This document shows positions 1-7,019 of a stretch of DNA of 13,481 bases, in pieces. Origin of the DNA: JBFHKO01 sp041595355. Its GTDB lineage: Bacteria > Pseudomonadota > Gammaproteobacteria > Enterobacterales > Aeromonadaceae. The notes below the pieces were generated by a model. That model searched no databases. It saw only the letters and a program-made list of their open reading frames with translations, and was not told where the DNA came from. A program made the translations under genes and the position numbers. The stretch covers positions 1 through 13,481 of the forward strand of contig JBFHKO010000051.1 of the NCBI GenBank assembly GCA_041595355.1, read 5' to 3'. The stretch's first letter is position 1. Each line of letters opens with the position of its first letter.

Positions 1-29
1 ATTATGCCGAGCCGGCCGCGCCCGGCCAA

Positions 30-46
30 CCCTGAAATAAGCAGGG
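30..46. repeat. Small inverted repeat upstream of the metal-transport operon
   Basis: CCCTG at 30-34 is mirrored by CAGGG at 42-46 around a 7-base AT-rich centre. No T-tract follows on either strand, so it is a poor intrinsic terminator. It could be an operator for the downstream operon or the 3' end of an unseen upstream transcript. Apart from this repeat and the promoter at 111-139, I see no gene in bases 1-171. Confidence 0.25.
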
Positions 47-110
47 GTATGCGGCAAGCAGCCCGGATGAACCTGCCGCGCAGGGGCAAGGGGGCATCAA
101 GCGCAACCCG

Positions 111-139
111 CTGACGGGCCGCACCGACTGGGGCATAAT
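111..139 (+). promoter_or_regulatory. Sigma70-like promoter of the DUF1007-NicO operon
   Basis: The -35 box CTGACG (111-116, 4 of 6 matches) and the -10 box CATAAT (134-139, 5 of 6) are separated by an ideal 17 bp. The predicted start near 146 leaves a leader of about 26 nt before the TTG start at 172, with the ribosome binding site inside it. This is a prediction by eye. No Fur, Zur or NikR box was recognised. Confidence 0.45.
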
Positions 140-171
140 CCGGGTTCCCCAAGCGTCCCGGAGAAGATGCA

Positions 172-825
172 TTGAAGCAGAAAATAGGCATGCGCGCCTG
201 GTGGCTGGCCGCCAGCCTGTTCGGCCTGGCCAGCCAGGCCCAGGCTCATCCCCACAGCTGGATAGACATGCTGAGCGAGCTGGAAATCAACGAGCGCCAG
301 GAGTTGGTCGCCCTGCGCCTGAGCTGGCTGTTCGACGAGTTCTACAGTGCCAACATCATCGAGGAAATGAAGCGCCAACCCGAGCCGCTGCAAAGCCAGT
401 TTCGCGCCTTTACCGATCAGACCCGGCGCAGCCTGGCCAGCCAGCACTACCTGACCCGCATGACACTCGATGGCCAGCCGGTCGCATTCGGCACGGTGAC
501 CGAATTCAGGGTCAGCAAGCAGGACTATCAGATCCGGCTCGATTACCGGCTGCCGCTGGCCAGTCCGCAACCGCTGGCCGGGCATCAGCTCGCCTTTGCC
601 ATCTACGACGCCACCTATTACGTGGAGATGCTGCACCGGGAGGCCCGGGCCATTCGCCTGACCGGCCCCGGCGCCAAGGCTTGCCAACACCGGCTCATAG
701 CCCCGACGCCGCCCGAGGATCTGCTGGCCTATGCCCAGTCGCTGGATCAGAGCGAGCAGGCGGAGAACGGGCTTGGCAAGGCATTCGCCGAGCGGGTGAT
801 AGTCACCTGCGGCCGGGAGCTGTGA
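172..825 (+). CDS. DUF1007 family periplasmic protein
   Basis: A secreted protein of 217 residues in the DUF1007 family (COG3683), whose genes commonly sit next to NicO-type nickel/cobalt transporters. The molecular role is unknown; a periplasmic accessory or metal-handling role is inferred from the neighbour. A signal peptide covers about residues 1-25, with Lys2, Lys4 and Arg8, a hydrophobic core, and an AQA cleavage site. The mature protein would then begin HPHSWID, the family's characteristic His-rich N-terminus. The family's W-x-F-D-E-F-Y motif lies at residues 52-58. The start is TTG at 172, chosen because GGAG at 160-163 lies 8 nt upstream. The in-frame ATG at 190 has no clear ribosome binding site but would still encode a usable signal peptide. 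The stop is 4 bp before the transporter start, so the two are almost certainly co-transcribed and translationally coupled. Confidence 0.82.
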   Translation: MKQKIGMRAWWLAASLFGLASQAQAHPHSWIDMLSELEINERQELVALRLSWLFDEFYSANIIEEMKRQPEPLQSQFRAFTDQTRRSLASQHYLTRMTLDGQPVAFGTVTEFRVSKQDYQIRLDYRLPLASPQPLAGHQLAFAIYDATYYVEMLHREARAIRLTGPGAKACQHRLIAPTPPEDLLAYAQSLDQSEQAENGLGKAFAERVIVTCGREL

Positions 826-829
826 CGTC

Positions 830-1840
830 ATGGCCGCCCCTCTCCTTCCCGCCGCAGCGCGCCGCCTGCCGGCCCTGCTGAGTAGCGGGGCCCTGCTGCT
901 GCTGGCGGCCCTGCTCATCCACTACTGGCCGCTCATCAGCTTCAAGCTGGTACGCTGGCAGGTGCTGTTCCACCGGGAGTTGGGTGCCCTGCTGCGTGAG
1001 GCCCGTGACTGGAGCTCCGCCAGCCTGGGGGCCCTGCTGCTCACCAGCTTTGCCTATGGCGTATTTCATGCCGCTGGCCCCGGCCACGGCAAGCTGGTGC
1101 TCGCCACCTACCTGGCGACCCAGCCCAGCCGGCTGCGCCAGGCACTGCAGCTGTCGGTGGCCGCCGCCCTGTTACAGGGGCTGGTCGCGATAGCGCTCAT
1201 TGGCGTGGCCGGCTGGCTGTTCGGCCTCAGCGGCCAGCAGGCCCAGCACACCGGCCAGTGGCTCGATCGCGGCAGCTTCCTGCTGATCGCCACCCTGGGC
1301 GCCCTGCTGAGCTGGCGCGCCATCCGGCAACTGCGCGCCCTGCGCCGTCGCCGGCGCCCCTTCGCCAGCATCACTCGCATCTTGCCGGCCAATCCGGCCG
1401 CCACCGGGCTGCTGCCCCGCCCCGGGCCGCGCAGCACCGGGCAGGCATGCGGCTGTGGTCATGCCCATGTCCCGGATGCCGAGGCACTCAACCAGGCCGA
1501 CGACTGGCGCGCCCGGCTCGGCCTGCTGCTGGCCATGGGGCTGCGTCCCTGCAACGGCGCCCTGTTGATACTGGTGCTGGCCCGGGTAATGGAGCGCTTC
1601 TCCCTTGGCGTCGCCGCCACCCTGTGCATGGCCGCCGGCACCGCCCTGACCGTCAGCCTGCTGGCACTGCTCAGCCAGCGTGCCCGCCATCTGGCGGAGC
1701 GGTGGCTGCACCGGCGCCGTCCCTCCCACCGGGGACAGCGCTGGGCTGGCCCGCTGCTGGCGCTCGGCGGCGGCCTGCTGCTGCTGGCCATGGGCCTCAG
1801 CCTGTTCCTGCAACCGGCCTCGGTGTGGCTGGTCCGCTGA
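830..1840 (+). CDS. Nickel/cobalt transporter, NicO/RcnA family
   Basis: An integral inner-membrane protein of 336 residues, in the COG2215 NicO/RcnA family that moves Ni2+ or Co2+ across the inner membrane. The two family signatures are present: HAAGPGHGK at residues 80-88 and GLRPCNGALL at 237-246. About seven hydrophobic stretches are visible, roughly at 16-36, 63-83, 107-131, 149-166, 228-251, 258-283 and 305-327. The cytoplasmic loop between the halves (about 167-227) is Arg-rich and carries a compact Cys/His cluster, CGCGHAH at 207-213, where E. coli RcnA has a long His-rich loop. ATG at 830 has GGGAG at 815-819. Efflux versus uptake, and the metal, cannot be decided from the sequence. 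The gene ends 21 bp from the convergent norR stop with no recognisable terminator. Confidence 0.85.
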   Translation: MAAPLLPAAARRLPALLSSGALLLLAALLIHYWPLISFKLVRWQVLFHRELGALLREARDWSSASLGALLLTSFAYGVFHAAGPGHGKLVLATYLATQPSRLRQALQLSVAAALLQGLVAIALIGVAGWLFGLSGQQAQHTGQWLDRGSFLLIATLGALLSWRAIRQLRALRRRRRPFASITRILPANPAATGLLPRPGPRSTGQACGCGHAHVPDAEALNQADDWRARLGLLLAMGLRPCNGALLILVLARVMERFSLGVAATLCMAAGTALTVSLLALLSQRARHLAERWLHRRRPSHRGQRWAGPLLALGGGLLLLAMGLSLFLQPASVWLVR

Positions 1841-1861
1841 CGCGGGCCAACAGCGCCATGG

Positions 1862-3394
1862 CTATTTGAGCCCCAGCCGTTTGGCCAGCCGGTGCAGATT
1901 GCCGCTGTCCATCGCCAGCTGGCGGGCGGTAGCGGCCCAGTTGCCGCCGCACTGGGCCAGGGTGTTCTGGATCAGTTCAAGCTGAAAGGCGTCGGTGGCC
2001 GACCTGAGCCCCAGGCCGACCGGGATGGCCGTGGCGGCGGCCGCAGGCGGAAGCGGCGCCGTCAGCGCGCCCTCATCCGCCGTTGCAACCAGATTGAAGT
2101 GCTGCGGCCCAAGGATCGGGCTCTGGCTCCCCTGCTCGGCCCGCGCCAGTATGGCGGCCCGGTGGATGGCATGCTCCAGCTCCCGGACATTGCCCGGCCA
2201 GTCGCCGCCGCCGAGCAGGGTCAACACCGCCGGCTGCATCCGCAGGCTCCCCAGCCCCAGGTTGGCCCGGCAACGCTCGCAGAAATAGCCCGCCAGCAGC
2301 GGGATGTCCTCCCTTCGTTCGCGCAAGGCCGGCGCATGGATGGGAAAGACACTGAGCCGGTGATAGAGATCGGCCCGGAAGCTGCCGTCCAGCACCGCCT
2401 GTTTCAGATCCCGGTTGGTGGCCGCCAGGATACGCGCATCCACCTTGAGCGGCGTATCATCGCCGATGCGTTGCAGATCGCCATACTGCAGCACCCGCAG
2501 CAGCTTGGCCTGCAGCGGAAGGGACAACTCACCGATCTCATCCAGAAACAGGGTGCCGCCATCGGCCAGCTCGAACTTGCCCGCCCGGTGATGAATGGCG
2601 CCGGTGAAGGCGCCCTTCACATGGCCGAACAGCTCGCTCTCGGCCACCGACTCCGGCAGCGCCGCGCAGTTGAGGTAGATGAGCGGCCTGGCCGCGCGCG
2701 GCGAGCCGCTGTGAATGGCGGTGGCAACAAGCTCCTTGCCCACCCCGGTTTCGCCCAGGATCAGCACGTTCAGCTCCGAGTTGGCCACCACCTCGATTTC
2801 CCGGCGCAGCCGGGTCATGGCAGGCCCGCTGCCAATCATCTCGTTCTCGCCCGTCCCGCCCTGGCCCTGGCGGGGAAGCGGCTCGCCACTCTGGCGGGCC
2901 AGCCGCTCCAGCAACAGGGCATTGTTGAGGGCCGCGGCCGCCAGGGCCGCCACCAGGCGCAGCTCCTCGTCGCTGATGGGCTCGAACTGGCTGGGATTGA
3001 GGCCGTCTATGGTCAAGGCACCGATCAGGGCCTGATCCGCAAACAGCGGCAGACCGATACAGGCATGCACCTTGAGATCCTGCTGCCCGGGAATGAGGCC
3101 ATCATAGGGGTCGGGCAATCGGCTGTCGGTCGGAAAGCGCACCACGTCGCCGGCGCGGGCAATGGCCTCCAGTCGCGGGTGTTCACCGAGCCGGAAACGA
3201 CGCCCCAGCACATCCTGCATCAGGCCATCGATGGCCAGCGGGATGAACTGCCCGCCTTCATAGCGCAGCAGGGCCGAGGCATCGGAATGCAGCAGCTGTC
3301 GCACGCTGCCTATCAGGCGCTGGAAGCGATCCTGATGCGAGATCCCGAGCTGCAGGTCGAGGGCGATGCGCGCCAGGTTATCGAGGGAAAGCAT
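1862..3394 (-). CDS. norR: NO-responsive sigma54-dependent activator NorR
   Basis: A bacterial enhancer-binding protein of 510 residues (E. coli NorR has 504) that activates norVW in response to nitric oxide. The N-terminal GAF domain (about 1-165) keeps all five residues proposed to ligate the non-haem Fe(II) NO sensor: Arg74, Asp95, Asp98, Cys112 and Asp130, each one position lower than in E. coli. The central AAA+ domain (about 185-425) has Walker A GETGVGKE (214-221), the sigma54-contacting GAFTGA loop (261-266) and Walker B LFLDEIGE (282-289). A Fis-type helix-turn-helix lies at about 465-510, ending HRLAKRLGLK. The start MLSLDNLARIALDLQ at 3394 matches where family members begin, with GGGA 8 nt upstream. 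The frame stays open to 3568, but that extension would read through the operators and the sigma54 promoter, so I reject it. It is divergent from norV. Confidence 0.96.
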   Translation of the reverse strand: MLSLDNLARIALDLQLGISHQDRFQRLIGSVRQLLHSDASALLRYEGGQFIPLAIDGLMQDVLGRRFRLGEHPRLEAIARAGDVVRFPTDSRLPDPYDGLIPGQQDLKVHACIGLPLFADQALIGALTIDGLNPSQFEPISDEELRLVAALAAAALNNALLLERLARQSGEPLPRQGQGGTGENEMIGSGPAMTRLRREIEVVANSELNVLILGETGVGKELVATAIHSGSPRAARPLIYLNCAALPESVAESELFGHVKGAFTGAIHHRAGKFELADGGTLFLDEIGELSLPLQAKLLRVLQYGDLQRIGDDTPLKVDARILAATNRDLKQAVLDGSFRADLYHRLSVFPIHAPALRERREDIPLLAGYFCERCRANLGLGSLRMQPAVLTLLGGGDWPGNVRELEHAIHRAAILARAEQGSQSPILGPQHFNLVATADEGALTAPLPPAAAATAIPVGLGLRSATDAFQLELIQNTLAQCGGNWAATARQLAMDSGNLHRLAKRLGLK

Positions 3395-3399
3395 GCTGA

Positions 3400-3414
3400 T
3401 TGTCCCAATGACAA
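3400..3414. promoter_or_regulatory. NorR operator, promoter-distal site
   Basis: TTGTC-CCAAT-GACAA is a perfect inverted repeat with 5-bp arms. It contains the GT-N7-AC core (GT 3402-3403, AC 3411-3412) known for NorR binding sites. It is the most symmetrical of three such sites, the farthest from the norV promoter, and lies only 6 bp upstream of the norR start codon. Confidence 0.75.
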
Positions 3415-3419
3415 TTGAA

Positions 3420-3434
3420 TTGTGTTTTTGACTA
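3420..3434. promoter_or_regulatory. NorR operator, middle site
   Basis: A GT-N7-AC core (GT 3422-3423, AC 3431-3432) with a T-rich centre and half-sites TTGTG/GACTA. Its centre is 20 bp from that of the distal site. It overlaps the predicted -10 box of the norR promoter (3431-3436), so bound NorR may limit its own transcription. Confidence 0.65.
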
Positions 3435-3459
3435 TGCCAGAGTGCTGTTTTAATGACAA
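3431..3459 (-). promoter_or_regulatory. Predicted sigma70 promoter of norR
   Basis: Read on the minus strand, -35 TTGTCA (3459-3454, 5 of 6 matches) is 17 bp from -10 CATAGT (3436-3431, 4 of 6). Transcription would start near 3424, about 30 nt before the norR ATG. Both boxes coincide with NorR operators, which suggests negative autoregulation. That is an inference from the overlap only. Confidence 0.5.
3445..3459. promoter_or_regulatory. NorR operator, promoter-proximal site
   Basis: A third GT-N7-AC core (GT 3447-3448, AC 3456-3457) with an AT-rich centre and right half-site GACAA. It is centred 25 bp from the middle site and about 50 bp upstream of the -24 element of the norV promoter, a normal distance for an enhancer-binding protein. 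Three sites match the three-operator arrangement described for E. coli norVW. Confidence 0.7.
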
Positions 3460-3500
3460 TGATTAAATTAAATACCCTTATAAAACAACAAATTAAATAT

Positions 3501-3516
3501 TGGCACAGGCTTTGCC
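3501..3516 (+). promoter_or_regulatory. Sigma54 (-24/-12) promoter of norVW
   Basis: TGGCACA-GGCT-TTGCC has the -24 GG at 3502-3503 and the -12 GC at 3514-3515, with the required GG-N10-GC spacing and 10 of 11 conserved bases of TGGCACG-N4-TTGC. The predicted transcript starts near 3527. The AT-rich DNA between the operators and this promoter (about 3450-3500) could be bent by IHF, but I found no convincing IHF consensus. Confidence 0.85.
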
Positions 3517-3567
3517 ATATCAGGAGGAACCCCATTTTCTCTTTATTGCCAAGCCTGGAGCGCGCCA

Positions 3568-5088
3568 ATGAGCATTCATGTCAAAAACAACATCCACTGG
3601 GTCGGCCAACGTGACTGGGAGGTCCGGGACTTTCACGGTACCGAGTACAAGACCACCCAGGGCACCAGCTACAACAGCTACCTCATCCGTGAACAGAAAA
3701 ACGTGCTGATCGACACCGTGGATCACAAGTTCAGCCGCGAGTTCGTGCAGAACCTGGCCGCCGAGATCGATCTCGAGTGCATCGATTACATCGTCATCAA
3801 CCATGCCGAGGAGGATCATGCCGGCGCCCTCACCGAACTGATGGCCCGCATCCCCGACACCCCCATCTACTGCACCCAGAATGCGCTGGACTCCATCACC
3901 GGCCACCATCACCACCCGGAGTGGAATTTCCATCCGGTGAAAACCGGTGACAGCCTGGATCTGGGCAACGGCAAGCAACTGGTGTTTATCGAGACCCCCA
4001 TGCTGCACTGGCCGGACAGCATGATGACCTACCTGACCGGCGATGCCGTGCTGTTCAGCAATGACGCCTTCGGCCAGCACTACTGTGACGAGCACCTGTT
4101 CAACGACGAGGTGGATCAGACCGAGCTGATGGAGCAGTGCCTGCGCTATTACGCCAACATCCTCACCCCCTTCAGCCCGCTGGTGACGGCCAAGATCAAC
4201 GAGGTGCTCGGCTTCCAGCTGCCGGTGGAGATGGTGGCCACCAGCCACGGCATCGTCTGGCGTGACAACCCGACCCAGATCATCCTCCAGTACCTGGCGT
4301 GGGCCGATCAGTATCAGGAAGACAGGATCACCCTCTTCTACGACTCCATGTCCAACAACACCCGCATGATGGCCGATGCCATCGCACAGGGCATTCATGA
4401 GGTCGACCCCGCCGTGGCGGTCAAGATCTACAATGTCTCGCGCCACGACAAGAATGAAATTCTGTCCCAGGTCTTTCGCTCCAAGGGCGTACTGGTCGGC
4501 TCCTCGACCATGAACAACGTCATGATGCCCAAGGTGGCCGGCATGCTGGAGGAGATCACCGGCCTGCGGTTTCGCAACAAGAAGGCCTCGGCGTTCGGCA
4601 GCTTCGGCTGGACCGGTGGCGCCGTGGATCGCATCCAGACCCGGCTGATGGATGCCGGCTTTGATATCAGCGCCCCGCTCAAGGTCAAATGGCGCCCCGA
4701 TGGCGCGGCCCTGGCCCGCTGCCGCGAGCATGGCCGGAGCATCGCCCGCCAGTGGGCCCTGCATCCACTGGATGCGGCCACCCAGGATGCCTCGCTGGGC
4801 AAGGTGGCTCTGCATCAGGGGGCGCCAGCCAACGCTGCCGACACCCAGGCGCCACTCGTCAGCCGCTGCCAGCCGGCCAAAGGCCCGCTCGCACTGGCCG
4901 ATGAACAGAGCATGATCTGCAGCGTCTGCCAGTGGGTCTACGAGCCGGCGCTGGGAGAGCCCGATCAGGAGGTGCCCCCCGGTACGCCCTGGAATGCGGT
5001 GCCCGACAGCTTCCTTTGCCCGGAATGCGGCATCGGCAAGGAGGTGTTCGAGCCCTGCAATCCCCGCAAGCAGGAGGCCGCTGCATGA
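3568..5088 (+). CDS. norV: Anaerobic nitric oxide reductase flavorubredoxin NorV
   Basis: A cytoplasmic flavo-diiron NO reductase that converts NO to N2O using electrons from NorW. The metallo-beta-lactamase-like domain (about 1-250) has all six diiron ligands at the E. coli positions: His79, Glu81, Asp83, His147, Asp166 and His227. A flavodoxin FMN domain follows (about 254-393, FYDSMSNNTRMMADAIA at 257-273). A C-terminal rubredoxin domain (about 448-497) supplies the Fe(Cys)4 site through Cys451, Cys454, Cys484 and Cys487. At 506 residues it is 27 longer than E. coli NorV (479); the extra length is in an Ala/Gln-rich linker (about 398-447) between flavodoxin and rubredoxin. ATG at 3568 follows GGAG (3557-3560) by 7 nt. 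A sigma54 promoter under NorR control lies just upstream. Its stop overlaps the norW start (ATGA). Confidence 0.97.
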   Translation: MSIHVKNNIHWVGQRDWEVRDFHGTEYKTTQGTSYNSYLIREQKNVLIDTVDHKFSREFVQNLAAEIDLECIDYIVINHAEEDHAGALTELMARIPDTPIYCTQNALDSITGHHHHPEWNFHPVKTGDSLDLGNGKQLVFIETPMLHWPDSMMTYLTGDAVLFSNDAFGQHYCDEHLFNDEVDQTELMEQCLRYYANILTPFSPLVTAKINEVLGFQLPVEMVATSHGIVWRDNPTQIILQYLAWADQYQEDRITLFYDSMSNNTRMMADAIAQGIHEVDPAVAVKIYNVSRHDKNEILSQVFRSKGVLVGSSTMNNVMMPKVAGMLEEITGLRFRNKKASAFGSFGWTGGAVDRIQTRLMDAGFDISAPLKVKWRPDGAALARCREHGRSIARQWALHPLDAATQDASLGKVALHQGAPANAADTQAPLVSRCQPAKGPLALADEQSMICSVCQWVYEPALGEPDQEVPPGTPWNAVPDSFLCPECGIGKEVFEPCNPRKQEAAA

Positions 5089-6263
5089 GCCAACCTCAAG
5101 GCAGCGCCGCCGAAATCCTCATCGTCGGCAGCGGTTTTGCCGCCCTGCAACTGGTGAAGAGCCTGCGCAAACTGGATGGGGAACGCCCCATCCGCCTGCT
5201 CACCGCCGACAGTGGCGATGACTACAACAAACCGGATCTCAGTCATGTCATCAGCCAGGGCCGCAGCGCGGCGGCCCTGACCCGCCAAGGCGGGCCCGCC
5301 TTTGCCGAACAGCAACGCATCGCCCTGGTCCCCCACTGCCGGGTGGAGCGCATTGACCGCCAGGCTCGCAAGGTCGTTACCAGCAGCGGCGAATTCGCCT
5401 ATGGGCAACTGGTGCTGGCCACCGGCGCGCGCGCCCTCTGCCCGCCCATTCCGGGGCGCGAACATTTCATCACCCTCAACAGCCAACGGGAGTATGCCGC
5501 CAGCGAGGCACAACTCGCCGCGGCCAGGCGGGTGCTGGTGCTGGGTGCCGGGCTCATCGGCAGCGAGCTGGCGATGGATCTCGCCAGCGCCGGGCGCGAG
5601 GTGGTCGTGGTGGATCTGGCCCACAGCCCGCTCGCCAGCCTGATGCCGGCCGCCGTCAGCCAGCCGTTGCTGGAGGCCCTGCGGGCCCAGGGGGTGAACC
5701 TGCGCATGGGCTGCTCCGTGACCGCCCTGACCGCAGCCAGCCGCGGTCTGCAGGTGGCGCTCAGCGATGGCACTCTCTGCGAGGTGGATGCCGCCATCAG
5801 CGCCATTGGCCTCAGACCCAATACTGCCCTGGCTGCCGAGGCCGGGCTGGCTGTAAATCGTGGTATCGCTGTCGACAGCCTGCTTCAGAGTTCGGATCCG
5901 CATGTCTTTGCCCTGGGGGATTGCGCCGAAGTCGATGGCCAGCTGCGCCCCTATCTGCAGCCGATCCTGTTGGGCGCCAATGCGCTGGCCAAAACCCTGC
6001 TGGGCCAGCCGACGGCACTCGCACTGCCAAACATGCTGGTGAAGGTGAAAACGCCGTTATATCCACTGCAACTGGCGGGGCAAACCCAAGGGGAGGCTCT
6101 GAATTGGCAATGCGAATGGAACAGCCGTGGGCTGGTGGCTCGAGCATCCGATAGCGCAGGCCGACTGTGCGGTTTTGTGGTCGGTGGCGAGCAGATGAAA
6201 ACCGCCTTTGCCCTGTTGCGTCAACTTCCCGCCAGGGTCGCCTCGCCGATCGCGGTCAAATGA
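5085..6263 (+). CDS. norW: NADH:flavorubredoxin reductase NorW
   Basis: A FAD-dependent oxidoreductase of 392 residues (E. coli 377) that passes electrons from NADH to the rubredoxin domain of NorV. The FAD-binding motif GSGFAA is at residues 15-20 and the ATGA motif at 112-115. The NAD-binding glycine motif GAGLIG lies at 154-159 and the second FAD contact, FALGDCAE, at 275-282. DYNKPDLSHV near residue 46 is typical of NorW and rubredoxin reductases. The start at 5085 overlaps the norV stop by 4 nt (ATGA) and follows a full AGGAGG (5072-5077) by 7 nt, so translation is coupled. The open frame reaches back to 4932 inside norV; that extension is not credible. Confidence 0.95.
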   Translation: MSQPQGSAAEILIVGSGFAALQLVKSLRKLDGERPIRLLTADSGDDYNKPDLSHVISQGRSAAALTRQGGPAFAEQQRIALVPHCRVERIDRQARKVVTSSGEFAYGQLVLATGARALCPPIPGREHFITLNSQREYAASEAQLAAARRVLVLGAGLIGSELAMDLASAGREVVVVDLAHSPLASLMPAAVSQPLLEALRAQGVNLRMGCSVTALTAASRGLQVALSDGTLCEVDAAISAIGLRPNTALAAEAGLAVNRGIAVDSLLQSSDPHVFALGDCAEVDGQLRPYLQPILLGANALAKTLLGQPTALALPNMLVKVKTPLYPLQLAGQTQGEALNWQCEWNSRGLVARASDSAGRLCGFVVGGEQMKTAFALLRQLPARVASPIAVK

Positions 6264-6293
6264 GTCAATAATTCAATCCGGAGTGAGTTTTGA

Positions 6294-6878
6294 ATGATAC
6301 AAGTTGCACCCATCAGTTTTGCCGAGGCCGAGCGCCTGAGCCTGATCTTTGATGCTGAACATCGCGAGCAGTGGCAGAAAACCTCCCTCATTCTCGAGGC
6401 GCTGGATCTGCAGCCGGACATGGTGATTGCCGATGTCGGCGCCGGCACCGGCTATTTTTCCAGCCTCTTTTCCGAGCGGCTGCCCCATGGCCGGGTCCAT
6501 GCGCTGGATACCGAGCCCAACATGTTGAGCCACATGGCGAGCCGTTTTGCCCGCGAGGGGCGGGGCAACATCAGCCTGAGCCAGAGCCGCCATGATGATC
6601 CCTGCCTGCCGCCCGGGCTGGATTGGGTTTTCCTGGCCAATGTCTATCGCTTCATCCAGGCACGGGAGACCTTTCTGGCTAATCTTTACCGGCAAATCGA
6701 TGCCGGCACGCAGGTGATGTTTGTCGATTTCAAGGGGGAACGGGCACGCGTATCACCACAGCAGGCACGGGATGAAGTCACGGCGGCCGGTTTCAGGGTG
6801 GAAAAAATGGACATGCACAGCTGCCCGGACCACTACATTCTCCAGTTCCGCAAACGAGAGGCGCAGCCGTCAGCTTGA
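6294..6878 (+). CDS. Class I SAM-dependent methyltransferase, substrate unknown
   Basis: A 194-residue soluble protein with the Rossmann-fold methyltransferase motif I, VIADVGAGTGYF (residues 44-55). It also has an acidic motif II (HALDTEPNML, about 69-78) and a post-I strand near FVDFKGE (about 143-149). The opening, with FDAEHREQWQKT before motif I, resembles a widespread family of short uncharacterised methyltransferases. No signal peptide or membrane segment is visible. ATG at 6294 is preceded by GGAG (6280-6283). The gene starts 30 bp after norW, in the same direction, and I see neither a terminator nor a promoter in between, so it is probably transcribed with norVW under NorR/sigma54. 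Its substrate and any part in NO stress are unknown. A weak GC-rich hairpin (about 6888-6910) without a good T-tract follows the stop. Confidence 0.85.
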   Translation: MIQVAPISFAEAERLSLIFDAEHREQWQKTSLILEALDLQPDMVIADVGAGTGYFSSLFSERLPHGRVHALDTEPNMLSHMASRFAREGRGNISLSQSRHDDPCLPPGLDWVFLANVYRFIQARETFLANLYRQIDAGTQVMFVDFKGERARVSPQQARDEVTAAGFRVEKMDMHSCPDHYILQFRKREAQPSA

Positions 6879-6940
6879 GCGCTGGCAGGCGCATCGGCTG
6901 ATGCCGCGCCTTAGGGCCAGGAAAGGCGGCGCCCAGAACG

Positions 6941-6973
6941 AAAAATGCCAGTCAGACTCAGCTGACTGGCATT
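6941..6973 (-). terminator. Rho-independent terminator of groESL
   Basis: A perfect 12-bp stem (6944-6955 with 6962-6973) closes a 6-nt loop. On the minus strand the stem runs into five Ts (complement of 6941-6945), 47 bp after the groEL stop. On the plus strand only a poor T-tract follows, so it may stop the incoming norVW-methyltransferase transcript less efficiently. Confidence 0.88.
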
Positions 6974-7019
6974 CGCATTAACAACAGGATGGATCAATGG
7001 GTCCTGAGGTAAGCGGAGC

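Noticed and set aside
97..918. 273-codon minus-strand open frame opposite the DUF1007 gene
   Set aside because: Low-complexity Gly/Ala/Gln-rich shadow. The plus strand has a signal peptide and family motifs instead.
1892..3418. 508-codon open frame on the plus strand opposite norR
   Set aside because: Antisense shadow caused by GC-rich third positions. It is low-complexity Gln/Arg/Gly/His-rich, with no motif.
3450..3500. IHF binding site between the NorR operators and the sigma54 promoter
   Set aside because: The tract is AT-rich, but neither strand gives a good match to WATCAA-N4-TTR, so I do not annotate it.
3522..3535. AGGAGG followed by ATT, as a possible leader peptide upstream of norV
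   Set aside because: The sigma54 start is predicted near 3527, so most of this Shine-Dalgarno-like sequence would not be in the transcript, and the only nearby start would be the very rare ATT.
3395..3568. N-terminal extension of NorR by 58 residues in the same open frame
   Set aside because: It would translate the three NorR operators and the sigma54 promoter, has no family similarity, and uses AT-rich intergenic codons. The family start is at 3394.
3520..4815. 431-codon open frame on the minus strand opposite norV
   Set aside because: Antisense of a conserved enzyme with all catalytic residues on the other strand. The composition is shadow-like (His/Val/Gly/Asp) and it runs across the sigma54 promoter leader.
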